Below, piece by piece: positions 31,308-39,564 of a stretch of DNA of 64,000 nucleotides. The DNA is taken from NCBI RefSeq assembly GCF_006346395.1, contig NZ_VDMS01000005.1:1-64000 (forward strand), read 5' to 3'. Position 1 is the stretch's first letter, and every line of letters starts with the position of its first letter. The stretch is from Nocardioides plantarum. Its GTDB lineage: Bacteria > Actinomycetota > Actinomycetes > Propionibacteriales > Nocardioidaceae. A model generated the notes under the pieces. That model had not been told where the DNA came from. It made no database searches and saw nothing but the letters and a program-made list of their open reading frames with translations. Position numbers and translations under genes: made by a program.

Positions 31308-33467
31308 ATGTCAGCAGGTCTGCAGGCCGAGACCGTACGTCGCCAGGCACCGGCTGCGGTGCTGATGGTCGACCTGACGACTCGTCAGGTCGTGCACGTC
31401 AACGGTGTGGCGACCGAGCTCGCTCCCGGGGTGACCCTCCCGGTCCACCTCGACGAGTGGTCGGACGCGGCGTCCCTGCGTGACCTCGACGGCGCCGAGC
31501 TGTCCGAGACCTCACACCCCCTGTCGCGGGTGGCCCGCGACGAGCCGGTGCTGGGCCAGGCGGTCTCGGCCGCACGTCGCAGCGCCCTGGGCGAGCGGCG
31601 CGAGCCGCTGTGGGTCGTCGCCCTCCCTCTCGTCGACGCCCCGGTGCTCCACGACCACGCGCTGGTGGTGCTGATCCCGCTGGTCGAGGCCGCCATCGAC
31701 TCCCTCCCCTCCGACCTGGCGGCGGTGGCCGACGACGCGGTCGGTCTCGCGGCCGCCGGCCTGGAGGCCAGCGACCTGGGTGGCGACCTGCGCGACCGGG
31801 CCCTCGGCGCGACCGCCCTGGCGTTCACCGTCGCCGACGCCCTCGACCCCGAGCAGCCCCTGCTGTGGGTCAACTCGGCCTTCACCGCCACCACCGGCTA
31901 CGGGCGCGACGAGGTGCTCGGCCGCAACTGCCGCTTCCTGCAGGGACCCGAGACCGATCCGGTCAGCCGCGGCCATCTGCGTGACGCCATCGACCGCGGG
32001 GTGTCGGCGTCCATCACGCTGCTCAACTACCGCAAGGACGGCTCGGAGTTCTGGAACCAGGTCGACCTCAGCCCGGTGCGCGACGCCGAGGGCCGGGTCG
32101 CCCACTTCGTCGGCATCCAGACCGACGTGACCGTGCGGGTCGAGGCCGAGCTCGAGGCACGCCGCGCGCTGGCCGCCGAGCAGGAGGCCCGCGCCGACGC
32201 CGAGGCGACCCGGACCCGGCTCTCCTTCCTGGTCGAGGCGGTCAACCGGCTCAGCGGCACCCTCGACGTCGCCGAGTGCGCCGACCGGCTGCTCGGGCTC
32301 GTCGTCCCCTACCTGGCCGACTGGGCCCTGCTGGTCCACGACGACCTCAGCGGGGCGCCGGCCTCGACGGTGAAGGGCCGGCACCGCGACCAGCGCCGTC
32401 AGGGCGAGGTCGACGCCCTCGCCGCCGTCCTGCCGCGGGCGCTGCTCGACGGCGGGGTGGCCGACGTCCTGCTGGGTGAGAGCCAGGTGCGGATCATCGG
32501 CGGCCTCGACTCGACCGACAGCCTCGAGGAGCGGGCGGGCTACCTGAGCGACCTGTCCGTCACCGACCTCACCCGTGCGCTCGGCGGACGGGAGGCCCTC
32601 CTCGTCGCCCTGCCCGGTCGCTCGACCAACCGTGACGTGCTGATCCTGGTGCGCACCGGCGAGCGCAAGGCCTTCGACGACACCGACACGACGACCGCCC
32701 TCGACCTGGGTCGTCGGGCCGGGCTGATCCTCGACAACGCCGCGCTCTACCAGGCCCAGGCACGGATCGCCGAGGTGCTGCAGCGCAGCCTGCTGCCCGA
32801 GCTCCAGCCGGTCGCCGGTGTCGACGCGGCCGCGCGCTACCAGGCCAACGAGCGGGGGGCCGAGGTCGGCGGCGACTTCTACGAGCTCCTCGACCTGGGC
32901 GAGGCCGGGCTGGCGATCGCCGTCGGCGACGTCACCGGCCACGACATCCTCGCCGCGGCGGCCATGGGCCACCTCAAGGGTCTGCTGCGGGCGGCCGCCC
33001 ACGAGCGTCACCAGCGCCCGGCGGCCGTCCTCGAGCACGTCGACCACCTGATGCTGGGGCTGGGCATGCCCACGCTGGCCACCGCCGTCTTCGCCCACGT
33101 CGCCCCGCTCGCCGACGGGTGGCGCCTGACCTGGAGCAGCGCCGGACACCCCCCGCTCATCGTGCGTGACGCCGACGGGTCGGTCACCGCGCTCGACGTC
33201 CACCACAACGACCAGCTCCTCGGGCTCGCCGAGACCGCGCGCACCCAGCACTCGGTCGACCTCGGCCGCGGCGCCACCGTGCTCGCCTACACCGACGGCC
33301 TGATGGAGCGACGTGGCGAGATCTTCGACGTCGGCCTGGGCCGGCTGGTCGACCTGGTCACCAGCGGACCCGACGACGCCGAGGAGCTGTGCGACCACCT
33401 GATCGCCGGCACGGCCGACGGCCCCCGCGACGACGACACCGCCCTGCTCGTGGTGCGGCTGCCGTAG
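31308..33467 (+). CDS. LOV-domain PP2C (SpoIIE-type) phosphatase, putative blue-light sensor
   Basis: A 719-residue multidomain regulator. Residues 1-150 are PAS-like. Residues about 165-280 form a LOV domain with the canonical GRNCRFLQ at 205-212; C208 is the residue that forms the flavin adduct in blue light. A GAF-like segment (about 300-450) follows. The C-terminal PP2C/SpoIIE phosphatase has its acidic metal motifs intact (EVGGDFYELLDL, GDVTGHD, YTDGL, DDDTALL). It should dephosphorylate a STAS anti-anti-sigma factor in response to light, releasing a sigma factor. Ribosome site GAGGAG precedes ATG 31308. Confidence 0.93.
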   Translation: MSAGLQAETVRRQAPAAVLMVDLTTRQVVHVNGVATELAPGVTLPVHLDEWSDAASLRDLDGAELSETSHPLSRVARDEPVLGQAVSAARRSALGERREPLWVVALPLVDAPVLHDHALVVLIPLVEAAIDSLPSDLAAVADDAVGLAAAGLEASDLGGDLRDRALGATALAFTVADALDPEQPLLWVNSAFTATTGYGRDEVLGRNCRFLQGPETDPVSRGHLRDAIDRGVSASITLLNYRKDGSEFWNQVDLSPVRDAEGRVAHFVGIQTDVTVRVEAELEARRALAAEQEARADAEATRTRLSFLVEAVNRLSGTLDVAECADRLLGLVVPYLADWALLVHDDLSGAPASTVKGRHRDQRRQGEVDALAAVLPRALLDGGVADVLLGESQVRIIGGLDSTDSLEERAGYLSDLSVTDLTRALGGREALLVALPGRSTNRDVLILVRTGERKAFDDTDTTTALDLGRRAGLILDNAALYQAQARIAEVLQRSLLPELQPVAGVDAAARYQANERGAEVGGDFYELLDLGEAGLAIAVGDVTGHDILAAAAMGHLKGLLRAAAHERHQRPAAVLEHVDHLMLGLGMPTLATAVFAHVAPLADGWRLTWSSAGHPPLIVRDADGSVTALDVHHNDQLLGLAETARTQHSVDLGRGATVLAYTDGLMERRGEIFDVGLGRLVDLVTSGPDDAEELCDHLIAGTADGPRDDDTALLVVRLP

Positions 33468-33477
33468 GTCCGCTAGG

Positions 33478-33498
33478 TCACCGCTCTCGGGGCGGTGA
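33478..33498 (+). terminator. Hairpin after the LOV phosphatase gene
   Basis: TCACCGC and GCGGTGA form a 7-bp stem with a 7-nt loop, 10 bp past the stop codon. There is no T-run. Confidence 0.45.
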
Positions 33499-33520
33499 GC
33501 TGGCGACCGTTGCGGGTCGG

Positions 33521-33572
33521 CTGCGGGGGTCTCGAGGCTCAGGCCTGGCGGCCTTCGCACCTCGACCGACGT
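33521..33572 (+). repeat. REP-like dispersed repeat
   Basis: CTGCGGGGGTCTCGAGGCTC followed by TCGCACCTCGACCGACGT, with an internal AGGCC/GGCCT inversion. It shares the 18-mer with mysC (5118-5135) and the GGGGGTCTCGA block with the inverted repeat at 57048-57178. It lies between the LOV phosphatase and STAS genes. Confidence 0.6.
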
Positions 33573-33606
33573 GGGGGCGAGGCGGCTGGCCCGGGTCGGC
33601 GGGCGG

Positions 33607-33915
33607 TCAGCCGGCGCGGTGGGGGAGGGCGCAGACCTGCAGCACCCGCTGGGCGATGGTGCCGTCGGCGGCGACCAGCTCGAGGGGGTGCTCGCCCGTG
33701 CCGCTCTTCTGCAGGGCCTGGGCGAGCACGCCCACGGCGGCGCTCGGCAGGTAGTCGACCGCGCTGAGGTCTACGGCGAGCGGTCGCGCGTAGGACCCGG
33801 TGTGCGTCTCGATGGCGTCCCGCAGCTCCAGCGAGGTCTCCTCGTCGAGCTCGCCGGTCACGATCAGTGCCTGCCGGGTGCCGTCGTACGTCGCGGCGAA
33901 GGATGCGTTCTCCAC
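33607..33915 (-). CDS. STAS-domain anti-sigma factor antagonist
   Basis: A 102-residue single STAS domain. The conserved site LAVDLSAVDYLPSAAVGVLAQA contains the serine that RsbW-type kinases phosphorylate, and the fold ends near the C-terminus as usual. Unphosphorylated STAS proteins bind the anti-sigma kinase and free the sigma factor. It lies between two phosphatase-type genes, convergent with the LOV phosphatase. GTG 33915 appears leaderless: TAGTGT (33922-33927 on the minus strand) ends 6 bp before it. Confidence 0.88.
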   Translation of the reverse strand: MENASFAATYDGTRQALIVTGELDEETSLELRDAIETHTGSYARPLAVDLSAVDYLPSAAVGVLAQALQKSGTGEHPLELVAADGTIAQRVLQVCALPHRAG

Positions 33916-33941
33916 GGCAGCACACTAGTGGGAAGCCCTAT

Positions 33942-33990
33942 CGCCTGAGGGGTGAGCCCACGCAATCCACCCCTTGACACCGTGAGAGAG
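33942..33990 (+). promoter_or_regulatory. Promoter and operator of the pseudophosphatase-kinase-STAS gene
   Basis: Imperfect palindrome CGCCT-GA-GGGGTG (33942-33954) precedes a -10-like CACCGT (33978-33983); a start near 33990 puts the palindrome at about -42. The predicted start lies downstream of a possible GTG at 33952, favouring the start at 34039. Confidence 0.35.
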
Positions 33991-34038
33991 TTCGCGTCGC
34001 CCCGGCGCTCTCACCCACCCCCGCACGTCAGGAAGCCC

Positions 34039-35481
34039 GTGACCGACGACATCGACGACTTCACCGCGGCCTTGCAGGACCTCGTCCTGCCCGCGAGCGT
34101 TCCGGTGCTGCCCGGGATCGACCTCGCCGCCCGCTTCTCGGTGCCGGCGGCACCGGGTGAGGCCACCGGCGCCTGGTTCGACGTGGTCGTCCTGCGACAG
34201 GGTCGCGTCGCGCTGACGATGGGCCAGGTCCCCGGCAGCGGGCTCGCCGTCGTCGCCTCCGCCGCGGCCGTCAGCGCCGTGCTGCGGGCCGGCCTGCTCG
34301 ACCAGGAGGACGTCGAGGCCGCGCTCCGGCTCGCCGACGCCTACGCCCGCGCCTCCACCGACGTGCGCGGCACCTCGGCCGTCGTGGTCGTCCTCGACCC
34401 CACGGGCGGGCGCCTGTGCTACGGCACGGCCGGACACTCGGCCCCGCTCATGGCGGTCTCCGCCGGCCCCACCCACCGACTCCCGCGCACCGGCACCGGC
34501 CCCCTCGGATCGGCGGCCCGGATCGTCTCCGCCGAGCTCGCCATGACCCCGGGTGCCCTGCTCGTGCTCGACTCCACCACCGAGGCCGACGGGACGGCCA
34601 CCGCGATGGCCGACGTCCTCGACCGCAGCCGGGTGGAGGGCGACGTGTCGGCCACCTGCGAGAAGTTCACCCGGCTCGCCGAGGTCGACGTCGTACGCGG
34701 CCCGCTGGCCGTCGTGCTGGCCGAGGCGCGGGCCGCCGACGTGGCCGACCTCGATCTCGAGGTGCCCCTCGGTGAGGGCGCCACCCTGCGCGCCCGGCGT
34801 GCCCTCGAGGCCTGGCTCGGCTCGCTCGGCGTCGTGGCGATGGACCGGCTCTCGCTGTCCCACGCGACCACCGAGCTGGTCGCCAACGCCGTGGAGCACG
34901 CCTACGCCCACCACGACGAGCCGACCGCAGCGGTCCGGGTGACCGGTCGGCAGGACGACACCGGCGAGGTGGTGGTCGAGGTGATCGACCACGGCCAGTG
35001 GCGCATCCCCAGCGACGACGTCACCCGGGGCCGCGGCCTCGCGATGGCGTCCGGGCTCGTCGACGACCTGACCGTCTCCAGCGACGCCGACGGCACCCGT
35101 GCCCGGCTGCGGCACCGCGTGTCCCGGTCGGTCCCGGTCGACCGGGTGCCGTTGACCTCGGACCTGCCCTTCGCGGAGCCCCTCGCGGTCACCCACACGG
35201 CCCTGGGCTCGCTGCGCCTGAGCGGCGTCGTCGGACACGACGACCTCGACGAGATCACCTACGCGCTGCTCCTGGCCTCACGCGGACGCACCCAGCCCGT
35301 CGACCTCGACCTCACCGAGGTCTCCGACATCTCCACCGGCGGGCTGCGGGTGCTCGACGAGCTGGTCCGCACCTCGGCGGACGAGAGCGCTGCTCGCGCC
35401 CCCGTCGTCCTGCACGTACGCCGCGGGTCGACACCCCAGGCCGCGCTCGAGCGGGCGGGGATCGACCACCGTGCCTCCTGA
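34039..35481 (+). CDS. Fusion: degenerate PP2C domain, RsbW-like kinase, STAS domain
   Basis: A 480-residue protein that joins three partner-switching modules. Residues about 25-225 align with a SpoIIE phosphatase, but metal sites are lost: GDWFD is ATGAWFD, GDVxGHG is GQVPGSG, and the YTDG and DD motifs are absent. Residues about 240-365 are a GHKL kinase with intact N-box (ATTELVANAVEHAY), DHGQW and GRGLAMA motifs. Residues about 385-480 are a STAS domain with VDLDLTEVSDISTGGLRVLD. It could bind and control sigma and anti-sigma factors. GTG 34039 follows AGGAAG; GTG 33952 is a longer alternative. Confidence 0.85.
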   Translation: MTDDIDDFTAALQDLVLPASVPVLPGIDLAARFSVPAAPGEATGAWFDVVVLRQGRVALTMGQVPGSGLAVVASAAAVSAVLRAGLLDQEDVEAALRLADAYARASTDVRGTSAVVVVLDPTGGRLCYGTAGHSAPLMAVSAGPTHRLPRTGTGPLGSAARIVSAELAMTPGALLVLDSTTEADGTATAMADVLDRSRVEGDVSATCEKFTRLAEVDVVRGPLAVVLAEARAADVADLDLEVPLGEGATLRARRALEAWLGSLGVVAMDRLSLSHATTELVANAVEHAYAHHDEPTAAVRVTGRQDDTGEVVVEVIDHGQWRIPSDDVTRGRGLAMASGLVDDLTVSSDADGTRARLRHRVSRSVPVDRVPLTSDLPFAEPLAVTHTALGSLRLSGVVGHDDLDEITYALLLASRGRTQPVDLDLTEVSDISTGGLRVLDELVRTSADESAARAPVVLHVRRGSTPQAALERAGIDHRAS

Positions 35482-36121
35482 GCCCGTGACCCGCGCAGCG
35501 GCGCCGGTGCGGATCGCCCTGGCCCCGGATGCCCCGATCGTGGCCGCGGGCCTGGCCGCCATCGTCGCCGGCGAGCTCGACATCGCCCTCGTCGAGCTGC
35601 CGACCGAGGGCGCCGGGTTCGCCGAGGTCGACCTGGTCCTCTACGACCCCGTCCACGAGGTGCCCGAGTCCCTGCGCGGCGTCGCCGCCTGGAACCGCCC
35701 GCCCCTCGTCGCGTTCTCGTGGTCGGTGCGGGCCGACACCGTCACCCGGGCGCGCGCCCAGGGGGCGATCGCGCTGCTCAGCAAGGACCTCGAGCCCTGG
35801 CGGCTGCTCCGGGCCCTGCGTGCCGTGCACCGCGGCGACCTCGCCGGCTTCACGGTGACCGTCGACGACGACCTGCCGGCGCGGCGCCGCAGCCGGCGCC
35901 CCGACGGCCTCACCGCACGCGAGCTCGAGATGCTCGAGCTGATCACCCGAGGACTCAGCAACGAGGAGATCGCGAGCAGCCTCTACCTCAGCATCAACTC
36001 GGTGAAGACCTACATCCGCACGGCCTACCGCAAGATCGGGGTCAACCGTCGCCCCCAGGCCGTGCTGTGGGGCGTCCACCACGGCTTCGGCGCCGACGCG
36101 TCGGTCGGCGCCCGGCGCTGA
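35471..36121 (+). CDS. LuxR/NarL-family response regulator (paralogue 1)
   Basis: A 216-residue regulator: an atypical receiver (VRIALAPDAPIVAAGLAAIV; DLVLYDPVHEVP holds the candidate phospho-Asp) and a C-terminal LuxR helix-turn-helix, LTARELEMLELITRGLSNEEIASSLYLSINSVKTYIRTAYRKIGV. The acidic pocket is weak, so phosphorylation is uncertain. It resembles the regulators at 60225-60953 and 62940-63578. It overlaps the upstream fusion gene by 11 bp, implying co-expression with sigma control. GTG 35486 is an alternative start. Confidence 0.85.
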   Translation: MPPEPVTRAAAPVRIALAPDAPIVAAGLAAIVAGELDIALVELPTEGAGFAEVDLVLYDPVHEVPESLRGVAAWNRPPLVAFSWSVRADTVTRARAQGAIALLSKDLEPWRLLRALRAVHRGDLAGFTVTVDDDLPARRRSRRPDGLTARELEMLELITRGLSNEEIASSLYLSINSVKTYIRTAYRKIGVNRRPQAVLWGVHHGFGADASVGARR

Positions 36122-36129
36122 GGGCTCAG
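36118..36129. terminator. Compact hairpin at convergent gene ends
   Basis: CTGAG-GG-CTCAG overlaps the stop codons of both the LuxR gene and the convergent small acidic-protein gene. It is a short stem and only a weak candidate. Confidence 0.3.
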
Positions 36130-36287
36130 GCCCCGTCGGTGCCGTCGGCACCGTCCGTCCGGTTCGGCTTCTCCTCCGGCTCCTGCTCGAGGTCGTCCTC
36201 GATGCTCGCCGTGTCGATCCCCTCCTCGGTCGGGACACCGGGGGCATCGATCCGGGCGTTCTCCACGTCACGCGGGTTCGGGCTCAT
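36126..36287 (-). CDS. Small acidic protein (53 aa)
   Basis: A 53-residue, strongly acidic, probably disordered protein (VPTEEGIDTASIEDDLEQEP region; C-terminal DGADGTDGA). No known domain. The ATG at 36287 looks leaderless: GATACT (36294-36299 on the minus strand) ends 6 bp before it, and the stress-type palindrome is centred 43.5 bp upstream, shared with the divergent glycosyltransferase. The promoter match supports it as a real gene. Function unknown. Confidence 0.5.
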   Translation of the reverse strand: MSPNPRDVENARIDAPGVPTEEGIDTASIEDDLEQEPEEKPNRTDGADGTDGA

Positions 36288-36293
36288 CGTCGG

Positions 36294-36371
36294 AGTATCC
36301 GCCCGCCCGGTGGGCCGGCCCGCCACCCGCGTGGGTGAGGGTGGCTCGCGCCGAGGCGGATACCAGGTGAC
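36294..36371. promoter_or_regulatory. Bidirectional promoter with a shared stress-type palindrome
   Basis: One palindrome, CACCC-GCGT-GGGTG (36324-36337), lies between two divergent starts. It is centred 43.5 bp from ATG 36287 (minus; -10 GATACT) and 41.5 bp from GTG 36372 (plus; -10-like GATACC at 36359-36364). Both genes would be leaderless. Confidence 0.48.
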
Positions 36372-37493
36372 GTGACCTCGACCCCTCTCGCGCGCGCCCG
36401 CGCGACCACCGTCGCCTCGGTGCCCTCGGGCCACGTCTACGTGCGCCACCTGGCGCCCGAGTCCGGCGACGGGCCGGTGCGCCTGCCGGACCCGCCGCCC
36501 CTCGGCGTACGCCGCCCCCCGAGCCAGCAGTGGTGGCCGCCGGCCATGCTCGACGAGGCCTGGGTCGACGCCCACGCGCACGAGATCGACGTGTTCCACC
36601 TGCACTTCGGCTTCGACGCCCTCGACCCCGCGCGCCTGGACCGGATCGCCTCCGCTCTGCGCCGCCACGGCGTGCCGCTCGTCTACACCGTGCACGACCT
36701 GCGCAACCCCCACCACACGGACCGCACCGCCCACGACGCCCAGCTCGACGTCCTGGTCGCGGCGGCCGACGCGCTCGTCACGCTCACCCCCGGCGCCGCG
36801 GCCGAGATCGAGCGCCGCTGGGGCCGCACGGCCCGAGTGGTGCCGCACCCCCACGTCGTCCCCCTGGCGGCGATGCGTGCCGCCCGCACGGCCCGGGACG
36901 TGCGCAGCCGGGCCCGCACGGACCAGCCGTTCCGGGTGGGCCTGCACCTCAAGAGCCTGCGTGCCTCGATGGCTCCGGAGCTGGTCCTGCCGACGCTCGT
37001 CGAGACGGTCGCCGACCTGCCCGGCGCCGTGCTGCAGGTCAACGCCCACCGCGACGTCCTGGGGAGCGACGGTCCCCGGCACGACGCCGACCTCGCCCGG
37101 CTGGTCCGCGGGTACGCCGACGCCGGCCGGCTCGAGCTGCGCGTGCACGACTACCTGTCCGACGACGACCTGCACGCCTACCTGGGCGGTCTCGACCTGT
37201 CGGTGCTGCCCTACCGCTTCGGCACCCACTCGGGCTGGCTGGAGGCCTGCCGCGACCTCGGCACCACGGTCGTGGCCCCGAGCTGCGGCTACTTCGCCGA
37301 GCAGGGCCCGGTGCTGGGCTACCGGCTCGACGAGGACGGCTACGACCCCGAGACCCTCGCCGCCGCCGTACGACGCGGACACGCGGAGCGGCCCGACTGG
37401 GGCGCTAGCGTGGCCCAGCGGCGTCGTCAGCGCGCCGACGTCGCAGCCGCGCACGACGACCTCTACCGCCGGCTCGTCGAGGAGGCACGGTGA
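36372..37493 (+). CDS. Glycosyltransferase (GT-B type)
   Basis: A 373-residue glycosyltransferase. HEIDVFHLHFGFDAL and VPLVYTVHDLRNPHHTDRTAHD are the GT4-like N-terminal domain, and GGLDLSVLPYRFGTHSGWLEACRDLGTTVVAPSCGYF resembles a donor-binding region. It is first in a four-gene operon of transferases (36372-40370) with 4-bp overlaps throughout. The sugar and acceptor are unknown. GTG start at 36372. Confidence 0.76.
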   Translation: MTSTPLARARATTVASVPSGHVYVRHLAPESGDGPVRLPDPPPLGVRRPPSQQWWPPAMLDEAWVDAHAHEIDVFHLHFGFDALDPARLDRIASALRRHGVPLVYTVHDLRNPHHTDRTAHDAQLDVLVAAADALVTLTPGAAAEIERRWGRTARVVPHPHVVPLAAMRAARTARDVRSRARTDQPFRVGLHLKSLRASMAPELVLPTLVETVADLPGAVLQVNAHRDVLGSDGPRHDADLARLVRGYADAGRLELRVHDYLSDDDLHAYLGGLDLSVLPYRFGTHSGWLEACRDLGTTVVAPSCGYFAEQGPVLGYRLDEDGYDPETLAAAVRRGHAERPDWGASVAQRRRQRADVAAAHDDLYRRLVEEAR

Positions 37494-38563
37494 GGATCTG
37501 CCTGGTCGCCTCGAGCCGGTTCCCGATCAGCGAGCCGTTCGCCGGTGGGCTGGAGGCGATGACGCACGGCCTGGCCGCCGAGCTCGTACGCCGGGGGCAC
37601 GAGGTCACGCTCTTCGCGGCGCCCGGGTCCGACCCGGCCCTGCCGGTCTCGCACCTGGCCCCGGCCGCGTTCTCGGTCAGCGACCTCGCGATGACCGACG
37701 TCAACGCGCCCTCGGCGACCTGGCTCGCCGAGCACCACGCCTACCTGGACCTGATGCTGCGCCTGTCACGCGGGGGCGCCGCGGAGTTCGACGTCGTGCA
37801 CAACAACAGCCTGCACCACCTGCCGGTCGCGATGGCGTCCTCGCTGGGCGTCCCGGTGGTCACCACCCTGCACACCCCGCCGCTGCCCTTCGTGGAGTCG
37901 GCGATCCACCTGGGGCCCGGCGCCGGGGCCTCGTCGTTCGTCGCGGTCAGCGACTTCACCTCGCGCTCCTGGGCGCACGTCGTCGGCAGCGAGGTCATCC
38001 ACAACGGCGTCGACCTCGACCGGTGGCGCTTCGGTCACGGCGGTGGCCCGGCGGTGTGGTCCGGGCGCCTGGTGCCCGAGAAGGCCCCGCACGAGGCGAT
38101 GGACGCCTGCCGGCTCGCCGGGGTCCCCCTCGTCCTGGTCGGCCCGGTCCACGACCGCGACTACTACCGCACCGAGGTCGAGCCGCGGCTGGGCCGCGGC
38201 ATCGAGTACCGCGGGCACCTCGACCACCGCGAGCTCGCCCGGCTGCTGCGCACCGCGTCGGTCGCGGTCATCACCCCGGCCTGGGACGAGCCCTACGGGC
38301 TGGTCGCCTCCGAGGCGATGGCCTCGGGCACGCCGGTCGCGGGCTACGCGCGCGGCGCGCTGCCCGAGGTGGTCGGCCCCGACGGCGGGGTGCTCGTCAC
38401 GCCCGGCGACGTCGAGGCGCTGGCCGCTGCCGTGCGCACCGCTCGCCGCCTCGACCGGGCCGCCTGCCGTCGCCACGCCGAGCTCACCTGCTCCATCGAG
38501 CGGATGGTCGACGACTACGAGCGCTGCTACCGCGCGGTCGTGGACGGACCGGTGGCCGCGTGA
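37490..38563 (+). CDS. GT4 glycosyltransferase
   Basis: A 357-residue GT4-type enzyme. FPISEPFAGGLEAMTHGLAAELVRRGHEVTLFAAPG marks the acceptor domain; VWSGRLVPEKAPHEAMDACRLAGVPLVLVGPV and EPYGLVASEAMASGTPVAGYARGALPEVV are the EX7E-type donor motifs. GTG start overlaps the upstream stop by 4 bp, and the stop overlaps the next gene the same way. Confidence 0.88.
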   Translation: MRICLVASSRFPISEPFAGGLEAMTHGLAAELVRRGHEVTLFAAPGSDPALPVSHLAPAAFSVSDLAMTDVNAPSATWLAEHHAYLDLMLRLSRGGAAEFDVVHNNSLHHLPVAMASSLGVPVVTTLHTPPLPFVESAIHLGPGAGASSFVAVSDFTSRSWAHVVGSEVIHNGVDLDRWRFGHGGGPAVWSGRLVPEKAPHEAMDACRLAGVPLVLVGPVHDRDYYRTEVEPRLGRGIEYRGHLDHRELARLLRTASVAVITPAWDEPYGLVASEAMASGTPVAGYARGALPEVVGPDGGVLVTPGDVEALAAAVRTARRLDRAACRRHAELTCSIERMVDDYERCYRAVVDGPVAA

Positions 38564-39564
38564 GCGCCGGCGCGGGCACCCGCCCCGGGGACGTCGTCGG
38601 CTACTACGTCCACCACGTCGGGCGGGGCCACCTGCACCGCGCCACCGCGCTCGCCGAGCACCTGGCCGCCACCGGAGGCCCGGCCCTGACCGGGCTGTCG
38701 TCGCTGCCGCGGCCCGCTCGATGGCCCGGCGACTGGGTCGAGCTGCCCCTCGACGACGGCGACGAGCCCGCCAGCCCCACCGCGCGCGGACGGCTGCACT
38801 GGGCGCCGCTGCACCACGACGGCCTGCGGGATCGCAGCGCGGCGGTGTCGGCGTGGATCGCCCGGGCCCGGCCGCGGGCCGTCGTCGTGGACGTCTCGGT
38901 CGAGATGGTGCTCCTGGTCCGGCTGCACGGCGTGCCCGTGGTGTCGGTGGTGCTGCCGGGCCGGCGGGACGACGCCCCGCACCTGCTGGGCTTCGAGGCC
39001 GCCGACGAGCTCGTCGGCTTCTGGCCCGCGCAGGCCCACGACATGCTGCACGGGGTGCCGTTCGAGACGAAGGACCGGCTGCACTGCGTCGGCGCGCTGT
39101 CGCGCTTCGCGGTGGCCGAGTCGTCGCAGGACGCGCCACGCCGGACCGGACGGCACGCCGTGCTGCTGGCCGGCGCCGGCGGCCACGCGCCGCTGCCCGC
39201 CGCACCCGGGGCCTGGACCTGGACGGTGCTGGCGGGGGACGGCTGGGTCGAGGACCCCTTCTCCCTGCTGCTGTCGGCCGACGTGGTGGTGACCCACGCC
39301 GGTCAGAACGCCCTGGCCGAGACGGCGGCGGCGAGACGGCCCGCGGTCGTCGTACCCCAGGCGCGGCCGCACGACGAGCAAGCCACCACCGGCAGCGTCC
39401 TGCGTGAGGGCGGCTGGCCCGCCGTGGTGCTCGACGCCTGGCCGACCGACGACGAGGCGCTGGAGAAGGCGGCCGTGCTCGACGGTCGCGACTGGGCGGG
39501 CTGGTGCGACGGGCGGGCCGTGGACCGGTTCGCCGAGGTCGTCCTCGGGGTCGTCGCCCGATGA
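38560..39564 (+). CDS. GT28/GT1-like glycosyltransferase
   Basis: A 334-residue protein with GYYVHHVGRGHLHRATALAEHL, the N-terminal signature of MurG-like transferases, and the C-terminal VVVTHAGQNALAETAAARRPAVVVPQARPHDEQ typical of GT1/GT28 UDP-sugar binding. It overlaps both neighbours by 4 bp (GTGA, ATGA). Probably part of a surface-glycan pathway. Confidence 0.8.
   Translation: MSAGAGTRPGDVVGYYVHHVGRGHLHRATALAEHLAATGGPALTGLSSLPRPARWPGDWVELPLDDGDEPASPTARGRLHWAPLHHDGLRDRSAAVSAWIARARPRAVVVDVSVEMVLLVRLHGVPVVSVVLPGRRDDAPHLLGFEAADELVGFWPAQAHDMLHGVPFETKDRLHCVGALSRFAVAESSQDAPRRTGRHAVLLAGAGGHAPLPAAPGAWTWTVLAGDGWVEDPFSLLLSADVVVTHAGQNALAETAAARRPAVVVPQARPHDEQATTGSVLREGGWPAVVLDAWPTDDEALEKAAVLDGRDWAGWCDGRAVDRFAEVVLGVVAR

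Noticed and set aside
31512..33560. 682-codon open frame antisense to the LOV phosphatase
   Set aside because: No domain and a composition typical of antisense frames; the plus strand has complete LOV and PP2C motifs.
33952..34038. N-terminal extension (GTG 33952) of the pseudophosphatase fusion
   Set aside because: It lies partly upstream of the predicted transcription start, is low in conserved sequence and lacks a ribosome site; GTG 34039 has AGGAAG.
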